Shown: piece by piece, positions 51,591 through 61,218 of the stretch
How positions within the stretch are numbered: position 1 is the first letter of the stretch
Layout: the number at the start of each line of letters is the position of its first letter
NCBI GenBank assembly: GCA_947500755.1
Contig: CANMTO010000010.1
Coordinates: 1-64,000, forward strand
Length of the DNA: 64,000 bases
Direction: 5' to 3'
From: Flavobacteriales bacterium
GTDB lineage: Bacteria; Bacteroidota; Bacteroidia; Flavobacteriales_D; Crocinitomicaceae
Notes under the pieces: model-generated
Told to the model about the DNA's origin: nothing
What the model saw: only the letters and a program-made list of their open reading frames with translations
Databases searched by the model: none
Program-made: the position numbers and the translations under genes

Positions 51591-52937
51591 ATGGATTTCA
51601 CCCCCCTTTCTACCATCAGTCCAATTGATGGCCGATATCATTCGAAAACAGTTGGCTTACAACCCTATTTCTCTGAGTTTGGTTTAATTCGATACCGTGT
51701 TTTGATTGAAGTTGAATACTTCATAGCCTTAATGCAAACCGGAATTATTCAAAATGTAGCAGTAATTAGTGCAGAAACCTTACGCAGCTGGTACCTGAAT
51801 TTTTCACCCTCAGATGCCGCGCGCATAAAAACAATCGAACGAACCACCAATCACGATGTAAAAGCCGTTGAATATTTCCTTAAAGAAAAATTTGAGCAGC
51901 ATGATTGGAGTTTTTGCTCAGAGTTCATTCACTTTGCATTAACATCTCAAGACATAAATAACACAGCAATTCCAATGTCGCTCAAAGAAGGCATTGAAAA
52001 AGAGGTATTTCCCTTGTATGATGAAGTGCTTGCAAAATTAAGATCCTTGGCCAGTACATGGAAAGACATTCCTTTACTCGCTCGTACACACGGGCAACCC
52101 GCCTCCCCTACGCGCTTAGGAAAAGAAATCCAAGTGTTTGCGGAGCGTTTAGAAATTCAATTAAATGTTGCCAAACGAATTCCCTACGCTTCTAAATTTG
52201 GAGGAGCTACCGGAAATTTTAATGCCCATCATGTGGCCTATCCAAACATCGACTGGGTTGATTTCGCTAATCATTTTTTAGGTTCCCTTGGACTAGCAAG
52301 AAGTCAAACTACCACGCAAATTGAACACTACGATTCCATGGCGGCTTTATTTGATGCCTTCAAGCGAATGAATACCATTTTATTGGATTTAAATCGTGAT
52401 TTATGGACCTATATTTCCATGGATTACTTCAAGCAAAAACTGAAAGAAGGGGAAATTGGCTCTAGTGCCATGCCCCATAAAGTGAATCCAATCGATTTTG
52501 AGAACGCTGAAGGAAACTTAGGAATTGCCAACGCCATTTTTGAACATTTTTCCGCAAAACTTCCCATATCAAGATTGCAACGTGACCTTACGGATTCTAC
52601 GGTATTAAGAAATATAGGAGTACCCTTAGCGCATACCGTAATTGCATTAAAAGCAACGATGGTAGGCTTAAACAAAGTGGTATTAAATGAAGAAAAAATA
52701 CACCAAGACCTAGAGAATAATTGGATGGTTGTAGCTGAAGCCATCCAAACCATACTTCGTCGAGAAAACTATCCAAAGCCCTACGAAGCATTAAAGGAAC
52801 TGACCAGAACTCATGAACGCGTAACCAAGGAAACCATTCATCATTTTATTGATGGCTTGGCCGTAAGCGAGGCCGTGAAGCAAGAACTTAAAGCAATCAG
52901 CCCATGGACCTATTTAGGCATTCAATTGGTAGATTAA
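51591..52937 (+). CDS. purB: Adenylosuccinate lyase
   Basis: A 448-residue enzyme that splits fumarate from SAICAR and from adenylosuccinate in purine synthesis. The start MDFTPLSTISPIDGRYHSKT is the family N-terminus. Catalytic segments are HFALTSQDINNTAIPM, ARTHGQPASPTRLGKE and the signature SSAMPHKVNPIDFE. It is the Escherichia coli-like long form. The next gene overlaps its end by 34 bases. Confidence 0.96.
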   Translation: MDFTPLSTISPIDGRYHSKTVGLQPYFSEFGLIRYRVLIEVEYFIALMQTGIIQNVAVISAETLRSWYLNFSPSDAARIKTIERTTNHDVKAVEYFLKEKFEQHDWSFCSEFIHFALTSQDINNTAIPMSLKEGIEKEVFPLYDEVLAKLRSLASTWKDIPLLARTHGQPASPTRLGKEIQVFAERLEIQLNVAKRIPYASKFGGATGNFNAHHVAYPNIDWVDFANHFLGSLGLARSQTTTQIEHYDSMAALFDAFKRMNTILLDLNRDLWTYISMDYFKQKLKEGEIGSSAMPHKVNPIDFENAEGNLGIANAIFEHFSAKLPISRLQRDLTDSTVLRNIGVPLAHTVIALKATMVGLNKVVLNEEKIHQDLENNWMVVAEAIQTILRRENYPKPYEALKELTRTHERVTKETIHHFIDGLAVSEAVKQELKAISPWTYLGIQLVD

Positions 52938-54481
52938 TCCTACTGTTTTGTGTTCCCATACACCTTGGGTTCACCCAAGCGTTACCCATAAATTGGGGAC
53001 CCTTGGAGGCGCAGATTGGACAATTATTGGATGTGTTACCCGTGCAAACTGGTGACTTCTATACCCTTCGTTACACGGGTGGAGTACTTGGGTCGTATCG
53101 AACTACGTGGCACAACCAGTTGGCATTTGTGGAGCAAAATCGCATCAAACCCATTACTGAAAACGGCATCGGAACCCTCGAAACAGGCACCTATTTTGCG
53201 GGACAACTGCACCTATTTATTAGCGATAAAAGCAACGGGACCATGTCCTTGTTCCGAAAATCAGGATCGAACGAATCGCAACAAAATTCCGAGTTACTTT
53301 GCAGTTATCAAGACAATCGCATGGGAGCCCAACCAAATTTTCAAGTAGCACAATCCCAAAACAGGCAATTTTTAGTAGTATTTTATGACATCCCTGGAAG
53401 AAAAGAGAATCGGGATGTATATGGATATGTGGTGTTTGATTCCACCTTCTCAAAAATACAGCACGGAGAATACATGCTCCCTTTTGGTGGAAATATGAGC
53501 ACAATCAATGAGCATCACATTACTAACCAAGGGGAATATCTGCTTGTTGTCACCGAACACAAGGATCGTAACGATCGATTTTTCGGAAGAAACTGGGAAA
53601 ATTACAAAGCACTACATGTTTATCGCATTGCTAAGGATTCACTGCAATCCTATCGCATTGCGCTCGAAAACAAACGCATTGATGACATATTAATGAGCAG
53701 CAATGAACGAAACCAGGTAGTCATGACTGGGTTGTATGGACGAGGGAATAGCTCTGGGCTTGAAGGGGTTTTAACCGTTACCTTGGACATTACCAGAGAC
53801 AGTATTGTAGGGTATAACTATGCCACGTTTAATCAAGAAATATTTGAGGAAACGCTCCTGGAAAAACAAATGAATCGAGTCACTCGACGAATGGATTCAC
53901 GAGGCGATAGTCCACAAATTTATTCCTATAAACTCCGGCAACTGCAAACCCTTGAAGACGGCTCACACATTGGATTTATGGAGCAGTATTATGAACGGAA
54001 ATACACGAATTATGATTCACGTACTGGAATCACTACGGTAGTAAACTATTATTATTACATGGATATTATTGCGTTTAAATTAGATTTTAAAGGAGCTTTT
54101 CTTTGGGGAAAACGGATTCCGAAAAGTCAAATTTCAATGAATGACAATGGACCGTTTAGCTCCTTTGTTGCCTGCAATAATGAAACCTTTGCCTATGTAA
54201 TTTTTAATGATAGCAAACGGAATTATTCCGAAGATGGGGTTTTTGACGCCTCTTCATCTTCCTTGGATGGCTTAAGTTTGAGCAATCGAAGAAATGTAGT
54301 AGCCTTGGCCAAAATCGACTTAATAACGGGATCTATTGAACGAACTGTTTTCTTCAGTAAGAAAGAACTTGCAGCCTTAGTGATTCCAAAACAGATGCAA
54401 ATAGATTGGAAAAACAAGGAACTTTTAATGTATGCCATAAACCGTAACCGAGAAAAATTTGGAATTCTTTCGTTTAAATAG
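52904..54481 (+). CDS. Exported protein of unknown function, 525 residues
   Basis: I do not recognise a domain by name. Residues 1-24 are a signal peptide ending HLGFTQA. The rest appears all-beta, with repeated strand-turn units and phrases such as VVFDSTFSKIQHGEYMLPFG and DIIAFKLDFKGAFLWGKRIP that suggest a beta propeller with kelch- or PQQ-like blades. There is no T9SS tail and no lipobox. Similar large exported proteins occur in Flavobacteriales. It overlaps purB at its 5' end and the M1 peptidase gene at its 3' end (23 bases). Confidence 0.65.
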   Translation: MDLFRHSIGRLILLFCVPIHLGFTQALPINWGPLEAQIGQLLDVLPVQTGDFYTLRYTGGVLGSYRTTWHNQLAFVEQNRIKPITENGIGTLETGTYFAGQLHLFISDKSNGTMSLFRKSGSNESQQNSELLCSYQDNRMGAQPNFQVAQSQNRQFLVVFYDIPGRKENRDVYGYVVFDSTFSKIQHGEYMLPFGGNMSTINEHHITNQGEYLLVVTEHKDRNDRFFGRNWENYKALHVYRIAKDSLQSYRIALENKRIDDILMSSNERNQVVMTGLYGRGNSSGLEGVLTVTLDITRDSIVGYNYATFNQEIFEETLLEKQMNRVTRRMDSRGDSPQIYSYKLRQLQTLEDGSHIGFMEQYYERKYTNYDSRTGITTVVNYYYYMDIIAFKLDFKGAFLWGKRIPKSQISMNDNGPFSSFVACNNETFAYVIFNDSKRNYSEDGVFDASSSSLDGLSLSNRRNVVALAKIDLITGSIERTVFFSKKELAALVIPKQMQIDWKNKELLMYAINRNREKFGILSFK

Positions 54482-56417
54482 TGTTGTAATCGCTGCCGGG
54501 CTTTTTCTATTCAGTTGTAAAACGGAAACGGATAAAAATGCCACAATGACAGAATCCATTAATGTATCCGTTCAGGACCCGCATTCGTATTCAAACGTCA
54601 AAGAAATTCGCACCGAGCACCTGAGTTTAGATCTTGAAATTAATTTCGACAATAAAACCTTGTACGGCGTTGCGCGACATAAAATGAGTGTATCCAAGGC
54701 AAACACTGCAATCTTCGATATTAACGGTCAAGTAATACAGAAAATTACGGTCGGTAAAAAAGGGGCGGAGAAAGAAGCGGACTTTGTAATTGGCAAAATG
54801 GATGCCGATTCCGTACTTGGTCAACCCTTGGTGGTTACCATTCCCAACGGCACAAAATACATCAACATCTACTATCAAACTTCTTCACGCTGTGATGCGT
54901 TAGAATGGGTGGAGGCTAAACATACGGCCTCAGGAAAATTCCCTTATGTCTACTCTCAAGGGCAAGCCATTCTAACCCGAACTTGGATTCCATTGCAAGA
55001 TTCTCCGGCGAATCGCTTTACCTATGACGCCACCTTACATGTACCAAAAGGCATGATGGCACTAATGAGTGCGGAAAATCCCAAGAAAAAAAGTACGGAT
55101 GGAACCTATCATTTTGAAATGAAGTTACCCATACCATCGTACCTGATTGCCCTAACGGTTGGTGACATTGGATACAGAGCCTTTGACAAACGTTGCGGAG
55201 TATATGCAGAAGCCCCTATGCTTGAACGCGCAGCAAAAGAATTTCAAGATTTACCGCAAATGATTAATGCCGCAGAATCACTATACGGACCCTATGCTTG
55301 GGGAAGATACGATGTGATTGTACAGCATAAATCCTTTCCGTTTGGGGGAATGGAAAACCCGATGCTAACCTTTATTAATCCTTCCATTGTTGCAGGGGAT
55401 CGAAGTTTAGTGTCCGTAATTGCACATGAACTCGCCCATTCGTGGTCAGGGAATTTAGTCACCAACGAATCGTGGAATGATTTCTGGCTCAATGAGGGGT
55501 TTACCGTGTATAGTGAACATCGCATCATGGAAGAATTGTACGGAAAGGAACTGTCCAATACGCTTTGTGAAATCGAACATTTTGAATTAGGCGAAGAACT
55601 AAAACTCATTGCTGCCTCATCACACCCGGAAGATGCTCGCTTATACGGGTCATTAAAAGGACGAAATCCAGACGATGGAATGACCAGTGTGGCCTATGTT
55701 AAAGGCGCGTATTTCCTTAAAACGCTCGAGGCAACGGTTGGTAGAAAAAAAATGGATGCCTTTGTCGCGCACTATTTTGAACAATATAAATTCAAAACTA
55801 TCAGAACAGAACAATTTCACACCTTTTTAAATAAAAATTTACTCTACCCAAACAACATTGAATTCAATACAGACGAGTGGTTTTACTTGGAGGGATTACC
55901 CGTAAATTCGATTACCATTAAATCCAAGCGCTTAGATTTAATGCGAATCTATGCAAAGCGCACCAACGCGGGCGAGGATATTTTTGCTCCGGTAAAAAAG
56001 GTCCGTTGGATACTCGTAAAAGGGAAAAAGAAAAAGCGCAAAGAAACCTATACGGAGCAGCTGAAGATAAAAGCCTTTATTACGCAAGAATGGCAAACGT
56101 ATTTAAGAAATTTATCGCTTGGAATCGATACCGCCCGCCTGGATCAAATCGATCGGTACACGCATTTTGGTGAGGCGAACGACGAGTTAAAATTTGAGTG
56201 GTTTTTGCTTAATATTAAAAAAGAAAACCGTTCGATACGCGGGAAATTAAAGGTGTTTCTTGTGGAAACGGGCAGAAGAAAGTACATCTTGCCGCTATAT
56301 CGGGCGCTATGTGCTAATACCAAGGATAAGGCGTGGGCTAAACAAGTTTTCAGTGAAGCAATGGGTGGATATCACTCTGTTTCCAGAAATTCGATTGCCT
56401 CGTTATTTAATCAATAA
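54459..56417 (+). CDS. M1 family aminopeptidase lipoprotein (LTA4-hydrolase-like)
   Basis: A 652-residue zinc aminopeptidase. The zinc site is H323-E324-L-A-H327 with E346 in NEGFTVYSEH; the substrate motif is GGMENP upstream. The C-terminal helical domain (RYTHFGEANDELKFEWFLLN) matches leukotriene A4 hydrolase-like enzymes. The only start that gives the lipoprotein signal (LFLFSC, C20) is a TTG at 54459, as a stop lies upstream at 54438 and the first ATG is residue 30. It should act on peptides at the envelope. Confidence 0.9.
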   Translation: MEFFRLNSVVIAAGLFLFSCKTETDKNATMTESINVSVQDPHSYSNVKEIRTEHLSLDLEINFDNKTLYGVARHKMSVSKANTAIFDINGQVIQKITVGKKGAEKEADFVIGKMDADSVLGQPLVVTIPNGTKYINIYYQTSSRCDALEWVEAKHTASGKFPYVYSQGQAILTRTWIPLQDSPANRFTYDATLHVPKGMMALMSAENPKKKSTDGTYHFEMKLPIPSYLIALTVGDIGYRAFDKRCGVYAEAPMLERAAKEFQDLPQMINAAESLYGPYAWGRYDVIVQHKSFPFGGMENPMLTFINPSIVAGDRSLVSVIAHELAHSWSGNLVTNESWNDFWLNEGFTVYSEHRIMEELYGKELSNTLCEIEHFELGEELKLIAASSHPEDARLYGSLKGRNPDDGMTSVAYVKGAYFLKTLEATVGRKKMDAFVAHYFEQYKFKTIRTEQFHTFLNKNLLYPNNIEFNTDEWFYLEGLPVNSITIKSKRLDLMRIYAKRTNAGEDIFAPVKKVRWILVKGKKKKRKETYTEQLKIKAFITQEWQTYLRNLSLGIDTARLDQIDRYTHFGEANDELKFEWFLLNIKKENRSIRGKLKVFLVETGRRKYILPLYRALCANTKDKAWAKQVFSEAMGGYHSVSRNSIASLFNQ

Positions 56418-56422
56418 CCTGC

Positions 56423-58594
56423 TTAATTCGCGATTTCACTCATAAAGCGAATTCTAACTAAGCGTAATTCTTCTTCAGAATACAAGCCATCAAACTCGTG
56501 GTATGCAAGAATAAGATCATCCGATTCCGCTTGATTAAAGTAGTCAAAAATTTCTTCTTGTTCCGTTGGATCTATTTTATTGTCGATGTAATAACTCAAG
56601 TTAACCCGAGTTCCTGAGGCGACAATGGATTCAATTTCCTCTAGGATTTCATTGTAATTTTTTCCTTGAGAACTAGCGATGTCTTCTAGGGAAAGTTTAC
56701 GGTCAATGTTTTGAATTAATTGAACTTTGAGGCCTGACTTATTCACCAAGGATTTCATAAAGAAATCTTGGGGACGATCAATATCGTGCTCTGCAACATA
56801 GGCAACAATCAATGCTACAAAAGGCTCCCCAAAGCGTTGGGCTTTTCCTGTACCAACTCCCTGAACGTGCGTTAGCTCTTCCATGGTAATCGGATATTGC
56901 AAGCACATGTCCTTGAGTGAAGGTTCTTGAAAAACCACAAAAGGTGGAACCCCCATCTGCTTTGCCACTGATTTTCTTAAATCCACCAATTGCTCATACA
57001 ACAACTCATCAAAAGCACCGCCTTTACCCATTTGAATAAAACCATCTACATCATCCGTATTCGAAAAATCATGCTCTTTAAGCAAAAGAAAAGAAGTCGG
57101 TTTATTAATAAAGGCTATACCCTCTTGGGTTAGTTTTAAAATACCGAAAGACTCCACATCTTTTTCCAATAAGTTCCCGATTAAGGCTTGTCGAATTACG
57201 GCATTCCAAAAATGCTCATCTCTATCCTTCCCGGATCCAAATCCTTCAAAGGTCTCGTGCTTGAACGATTTAATTTCCGAGGTAATCATTCCTGCCAAAT
57301 AAGCGCAGTAATGTCTCGCTTTAAACTGCTCCTCTAATTCGCGAACCGCTTTCAACAGTTTTGATACAAATTCACTTCCTTCCCGTCTTTCCCTTGGGTT
57401 TTTGCAATTATCGCACTGTTCGTTGCATTGCTTCTCATCAAAGTGCTCTCCGAAATAATGCAAAATATATTTCCGTCGGCACACGGAGGTTTCTGCATAG
57501 GAAACAATTTCATTCAATAATTGACGTCCTATTTCTTGCTCGTTGATGGGCTTTCCTGCAAGGAATTTATCCAGTTTTTCGATATCCTTATATGAATAAA
57601 ACGCCAAACAAACCCCTATTCCACCATCGCGACCAGCCCGACCAGTTTCTTGATAATAACTTTCCAAACTTTTTGGAATATCGTGATGAATCACGTAGCG
57701 CACATCCGGCTTGTCGATACCCATTCCAAAGGCAATAGTTGCAACGATTACACTCGCTTCTTCCATCAAGAACAAGTCCTGATGCCTTCCGCGTGTTTCT
57801 GCGTCTAAGCCCGCATGATAAGGCAGGGCTTGTATCCCATTCACTTGGAGTAATTCCGCAATTTCCTCCACCTTTTTACGACTCAAACAGTAAATTATCC
57901 CACTTTCATTCGCGTGCGACTTTACATACTTGATGATTTGTTTTTCGACCTCGCGCTTTGGTCGAATTTCATAGAATAAATTATCCCGATTAAACGATGC
58001 CTTAAATAGCTTGGCATCGAGCATGTTCAAGTTCTTCTGAATGTCCAATTGCACCTTGGGGGTGGCGGTTGCGGTTAAGGCTATGATTGGAACGCTTGAT
58101 ATTTTCTCAAAGATCTCTCTTAATCGGCGATATTCAGGACGAAAATCATGTCCCCATTCAGAAATACAATGGGCCTCATCAATGGCGAAGAAGGAAACAT
58201 TTACGCTGGAGAGAAAATCTATATTCTCTTGCTTGGTTAACGACTCTGGGGCTACATAAAGCATTTTAGTAACGCCAGAAACAATGTCCTTTTTAACCTG
58301 AGTAATTTCATGCTTAGACAGCGAGGAATTCATGAAATGTGCAACGCTTCCGTTGTCGCTTACATAACGAATGGCATCTACCTGATTCTTCATGAGTGCA
58401 ATTAACGGAGAAACAATAATTGCTGTGCCTTCCATGAGTAAAGCGGGAAGTTGGTAGCACATCGATTTCCCTCCACCGGTTGGCATAATCACAAAGGTGT
58501 TTTTGCCCTCAAGAATGTTAGTAATAATGGCTTTTTGTTCTCCTTTAAAAGCAGAAAAACCAAAATAGTGTTGAAGCGCTTGTTGTACCTCCAT
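56423..58594 (-). CDS. recQ: ATP-dependent DNA helicase RecQ
   Basis: A DNA helicase of about 723 residues. Helicase motifs: Walker A MPTGGGKSMCYQLPA, DEAH in FAIDEAHCISEWGHDFRPEY, and QETGRAGRDGG. The zinc-binding domain has CRRKYILHYFGEHF with C-N-E-Q-C-D-N-C. The HRDC domain follows (LVDLRKSVAKQMGVPPFVVF) and a C-terminal helical extension. The frame stays open to a TTG at 58627; the ATG at 58594 (MEVQQALQHYFGF) is preferred because it fits the family start. It converges with the M1 gene with a 5-base gap. Confidence 0.94.
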   Translation of the reverse strand: MEVQQALQHYFGFSAFKGEQKAIITNILEGKNTFVIMPTGGGKSMCYQLPALLMEGTAIIVSPLIALMKNQVDAIRYVSDNGSVAHFMNSSLSKHEITQVKKDIVSGVTKMLYVAPESLTKQENIDFLSSVNVSFFAIDEAHCISEWGHDFRPEYRRLREIFEKISSVPIIALTATATPKVQLDIQKNLNMLDAKLFKASFNRDNLFYEIRPKREVEKQIIKYVKSHANESGIIYCLSRKKVEEIAELLQVNGIQALPYHAGLDAETRGRHQDLFLMEEASVIVATIAFGMGIDKPDVRYVIHHDIPKSLESYYQETGRAGRDGGIGVCLAFYSYKDIEKLDKFLAGKPINEQEIGRQLLNEIVSYAETSVCRRKYILHYFGEHFDEKQCNEQCDNCKNPRERREGSEFVSKLLKAVRELEEQFKARHYCAYLAGMITSEIKSFKHETFEGFGSGKDRDEHFWNAVIRQALIGNLLEKDVESFGILKLTQEGIAFINKPTSFLLLKEHDFSNTDDVDGFIQMGKGGAFDELLYEQLVDLRKSVAKQMGVPPFVVFQEPSLKDMCLQYPITMEELTHVQGVGTGKAQRFGEPFVALIVAYVAEHDIDRPQDFFMKSLVNKSGLKVQLIQNIDRKLSLEDIASSQGKNYNEILEEIESIVASGTRVNLSYYIDNKIDPTEQEEIFDYFNQAESDDLILAYHEFDGLYSEEELRLVRIRFMSEIAN

Positions 58595-58653
58595 TCGCTG
58601 TTCAGTATCTATTTGTGAAGTAGCCAAATTGTATGATTAACTCGATTTTTTTT

Positions 58654-58674
58654 AAAGTGTATAAATGACACTTT
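58654..58674. promoter_or_regulatory. Hairpin in the recQ leader
   Basis: AAAGTGT (58654-58660) and ACACTTT (58668-58674) form a 7-bp stem with a 7-base loop. It falls between the predicted recQ transcription start near 58683 and the start codon. An A/T run lies on the recQ side. It could be an RNA element or an operator. Confidence 0.45.
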
Positions 58675-58686
58675 GTAATTGTCTAT

Positions 58687-58694
58687 CAAAGTTA
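58687..58694 (-). promoter_or_regulatory. -7 box of recQ
   Basis: The minus strand reads TAACTTTG. A TTG at 58714-58716 fits the -33 position (19-base spacing). The leader is about 55 or 88 bases depending on the start codon. Confidence 0.6.
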
Positions 58695-58767
58695 ACAACA
58701 AACAAGCAAAAAACAAGTTGGTTTATAAATTTTAGGAAATATTTTATTAATCTCCGATTAATATAGC

Positions 58768-59361
58768 TTATCCGTTGTAGGCTACCACATTTTTCACTTC
58801 AGGTAAATGCTGTTTCAATAGGGTTTCAATGCCTCCTTTTAGTGTCGCAGTCGATGATGGACATCCGGAGCAAGAACCTTTCAAAATTAAATTAACCACA
58901 CCATCTTTGAATCCCACATAATCAATCGCTCCCCCATCGTTTTCTACGGCTGGTCGCACATATTGATCCAATAGGGCTAAAATGGGCTCATCAATTTCAC
59001 TGGGCTCCGCAATCTCGGGACGATCTGCTGCCGCCTGCTTTTCAGCTGCCACAGGCATTTTAATAAGGACTTCATTTCCTTGGGCAATAAAATCACGAAT
59101 AAATTCTCGTAATTCCATGGTGATAAAATCCCACGGAACATTGTCTGTTTTGGTTACCGTTACAAAATTCGCTGCAATGAAAACCGCTTTCACAAACGGA
59201 AAATTAAACAAGGCTTCGGCCAATGGGGAATATCCCACCGCATCTTGTCTCTTCACAAATTCAACAGAATCACCTGTTGCTAATAAATACTTATTGGCTA
59301 CAAACTTCATGGTTGTAGGATTCGGAGTCATTTCAGCATATACGGAAACAGGAACATTCAT
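58768..59361 (-). CDS. NifU-like iron-sulfur cluster scaffold (Nfu type)
   Basis: A 197-residue protein. Residues 1-90 are an Nfu N-terminal domain (AEMTPNPTTMKFVANKYLLA). Residues about 120-197 are the NifU C-terminal domain, with the cluster ligands C164 and C167 in GSCSGCPSSTATLKGGIETL. It should carry [4Fe-4S] clusters to apo-enzymes such as QueE. It is the two-domain form known from mitochondria and Bacteroidota. Its own promoter is at 59378-59385. Confidence 0.94.
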   Translation of the reverse strand: MNVPVSVYAEMTPNPTTMKFVANKYLLATGDSVEFVKRQDAVGYSPLAEALFNFPFVKAVFIAANFVTVTKTDNVPWDFITMELREFIRDFIAQGNEVLIKMPVAAEKQAAADRPEIAEPSEIDEPILALLDQYVRPAVENDGGAIDYVGFKDGVVNLILKGSCSGCPSSTATLKGGIETLLKQHLPEVKNVVAYNG

Positions 59362-59377
59362 GATTTCTTTTTTTTTA

Positions 59378-59385
59378 CAAAATTA
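59378..59385 (-). promoter_or_regulatory. -7 box of the NifU-like gene
   Basis: The minus strand reads TAATTTTG and is 16 bases before the ATG at 59361. It lies just downstream of the stop of the unknown exported gene. Confidence 0.68.
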
Positions 59386-59396
59386 CGGACAATTGC

Positions 59397-60281
59397 CTAA
59401 TACCCCGAGATCGAAAGCTGAAAATATGCACATGGCAACCGAACCTGGGTTTGGTCGAAGGTTGGATAGCCCAATTTATCCAGCATGGGATAAGCTACCG
59501 CCTTCGATGGCTGTCTTTTATGCCAAAGGGAAGAATGCGCTACTTGATTCTGCAATGCATGCCTTACCTGCTCCGAATCTATTCCCAGTTCCATCCCTAG
59601 GGTTTGCGACCACAAGGCATAACGAACTCCTCCGCACAAAATTCCATGGGATGTCTTCCCAAAGGGATTGGAAGATAAATCTTTATATCGCTGCCTTTGT
59701 CCTTGGTGCTCAATCTCTTTCACTGGTAGGCCGCTGGCCTCTCCGGTCCAAAGCCGCACTCCTAGGTGTCCCGACCAAAGCACTTCACGATACCGATACA
59801 ACAGCGTGGCCGTTCGAAAGCGGTCCTTTCCTTGTCCTGAAAAAAAATCATTTTCCAACATGAGGGAATGCCGCTTGACTTCACCTTTGAATGCGCCCGA
59901 AAACTGACTGGTACCTGCATTATCCGAATAGATGATGTAGGCATAGCCAAACGAACTTTCTCGCGTAAAATAATTGTTCAAGGCACCCAACTCCATATCA
60001 CGAACAGAGGTGTTTTTTCCTGTAACAATGGAAGCGCCGAGATAGGATCTTGATTCTATGAATTGCTTGCGTTCACCCAAGTCCTTCAGCCGATAAGACA
60101 CATCACTGCCAATGGTTAACATAGAGGAACGATATTCAAGTCCTGCATGTACGCCCACCCCATAATAATGTTGGTGACTTCCAAGGCTGGCCGAAAGGCG
60201 GAGACCTAAAAAAATAGCTTGTGAAAAACCGACGAAATTTATCCCGAATACCAGCAAAAAAACAATGCGTTTAAGAAACAT
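59397..60281 (-). CDS. Exported protein of unknown function, 294 residues
   Basis: I do not recognise the family. The ATG at 60281 overlaps the folD stop (TAATG) and gives a signal peptide [21 protein letters not shown] longer frame into folD exists but lacks any signal. The mature part is rich in aromatic residues and alternating strands (AIFLGLRLSASLGSHQHYYG, LEYRSSMLTIGSDVSYRLKD), suggesting an outer membrane beta barrel. The end (YFQLSISGY) is aromatic, as in such barrels. Translation is coupled to folD. Confidence 0.62.
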   Translation of the reverse strand: MFLKRIVFLLVFGINFVGFSQAIFLGLRLSASLGSHQHYYGVGVHAGLEYRSSMLTIGSDVSYRLKDLGERKQFIESRSYLGASIVTGKNTSVRDMELGALNNYFTRESSFGYAYIIYSDNAGTSQFSGAFKGEVKRHSLMLENDFFSGQGKDRFRTATLLYRYREVLWSGHLGVRLWTGEASGLPVKEIEHQGQRQRYKDLSSNPFGKTSHGILCGGVRYALWSQTLGMELGIDSEQVRHALQNQVAHSSLWHKRQPSKAVAYPMLDKLGYPTFDQTQVRLPCAYFQLSISGY

Positions 60282-61159
60282 TACTTTCCTTTTAGTTCCA
60301 TCGCTTTTAAGGTATTCATCATGAGGGATGCAATCGTCATTGGACCTACACCACCAGGAACGGGCGAAATCATACTGCATTTTTCAGCCACATTGGCAAA
60401 ATCTACATCACCGGCCAAACGCCATCCTTTGGATGTACTTGGATCGATTAAACGGGTAGTCCCTACATCAATAACAACCGCACCTTCTTTGACCATATCT
60501 GCCGTAATAAAGTCTGGCTGACCCACCGCAGCAATTAGAATATCGGCATTGCGACAAACTTCCGCTAGGTTTTCGGTTTTTGAATGCGCCAGGGTTACCG
60601 TGCAATTTCCCGGGTTGGTGTTTCTACCCAACATGATAGAGAGCGGCATTCCAACAATATTACTTCGTCCGATGATTACACAGTTTTTACCTTCTGTAAC
60701 GATGTGCTTACGTTTGATGAGCTCTAAAATTCCCGCGGGTGTGGCTGGTAAAAACCCAGGTAAGTTCACCACCATGTTTCCTAAATTTCTCGGATGAAAT
60801 CCATCCACATCCTTCATTGGATCAATGGCTTGCGTCACTTTCAATTCATCAATGTGCGCTGGCAAGGGAAGTTGAACAATAAAGCCATCAATGCTCTTGT
60901 CTTCATTCAAGGATTGAACTTTTGCCAATAAAATTTCTTCGGGAACTGAATCATCATAGCGGATTAGGGTGCTTTCGAATCCAATTTCTTCACACGCTTT
61001 AACTTTGTTTTTAACGTAGGTCATTGAGGCACCGTCCGTTCCTACCAACACGGCCGCTAAATGGGGGATTTTTTTACCGTCTGCCTTCCGTTGAAGGACC
61101 GCTGCGCGAAGTTCTAGGGTTACCTCTTGAGCAATTGCTTTACCATCAATGATTTCCAT
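60281..61159 (-). CDS. folD: Bifunctional methylenetetrahydrofolate dehydrogenase/cyclohydrolase
   Basis: A 292-residue cytosolic enzyme that interconverts 5,10-methylene- and 10-formyl-tetrahydrofolate. The catalytic block is [18 protein letters not shown] with its conserved Tyr and Lys. [14 protein letters not shown] and [17 protein letters not shown] are family signatures, and [16 protein letters not shown] is the NAD(P) site. Length is normal. The -7 box is 4 bases from the ATG. Confidence 0.97.
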   Translation of the reverse strand: MEIIDGKAIAQEVTLELRAAVLQRKADGKKIPHLAAVLVGTDGASMTYVKNKVKACEEIGFESTLIRYDDSVPEEILLAKVQSLNEDKSIDGFIVQLPLPAHIDELKVTQAIDPMKDVDGFHPRNLGNMVVNLPGFLPATPAGILELIKRKHIVTEGKNCVIIGRSNIVGMPLSIMLGRNTNPGNCTVTLAHSKTENLAEVCRNADILIAAVGQPDFITADMVKEGAVVIDVGTTRLIDPSTSKGWRLAGDVDFANVAEKCSMISPVPGGVGPMTIASLMMNTLKAMELKGK

Positions 61160-61163
61160 GCTG

Positions 61164-61171
61164 CAAAGTTA
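61164..61171 (-). promoter_or_regulatory. -7 box of folD
   Basis: The minus strand reads TAACTTTG, then CAGC, then ATG. The 4-base gap predicts a leaderless mRNA. The box is divergent from that at 61219-61226. Confidence 0.72.
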
Positions 61172-61218
61172 ACTATAAAAGTGCAGACCTTGTACGATAG
61201 CTTTTCAACCATGTTCCG

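Noticed and set aside
58981-59863. Plus-strand open frame of 293 codons opposite the NifU-like and exported genes
   Set aside because: It lies antisense to two supported genes, has no recognisable domain and a composition expected of a shadow frame.
59397-60380. Longer 327-residue reading of the unknown exported gene starting inside folD
   Set aside because: The first 33 residues would be encoded within folD and lack a signal peptide, while the ATG at 60281 overlaps the folD stop and gives a perfect one.
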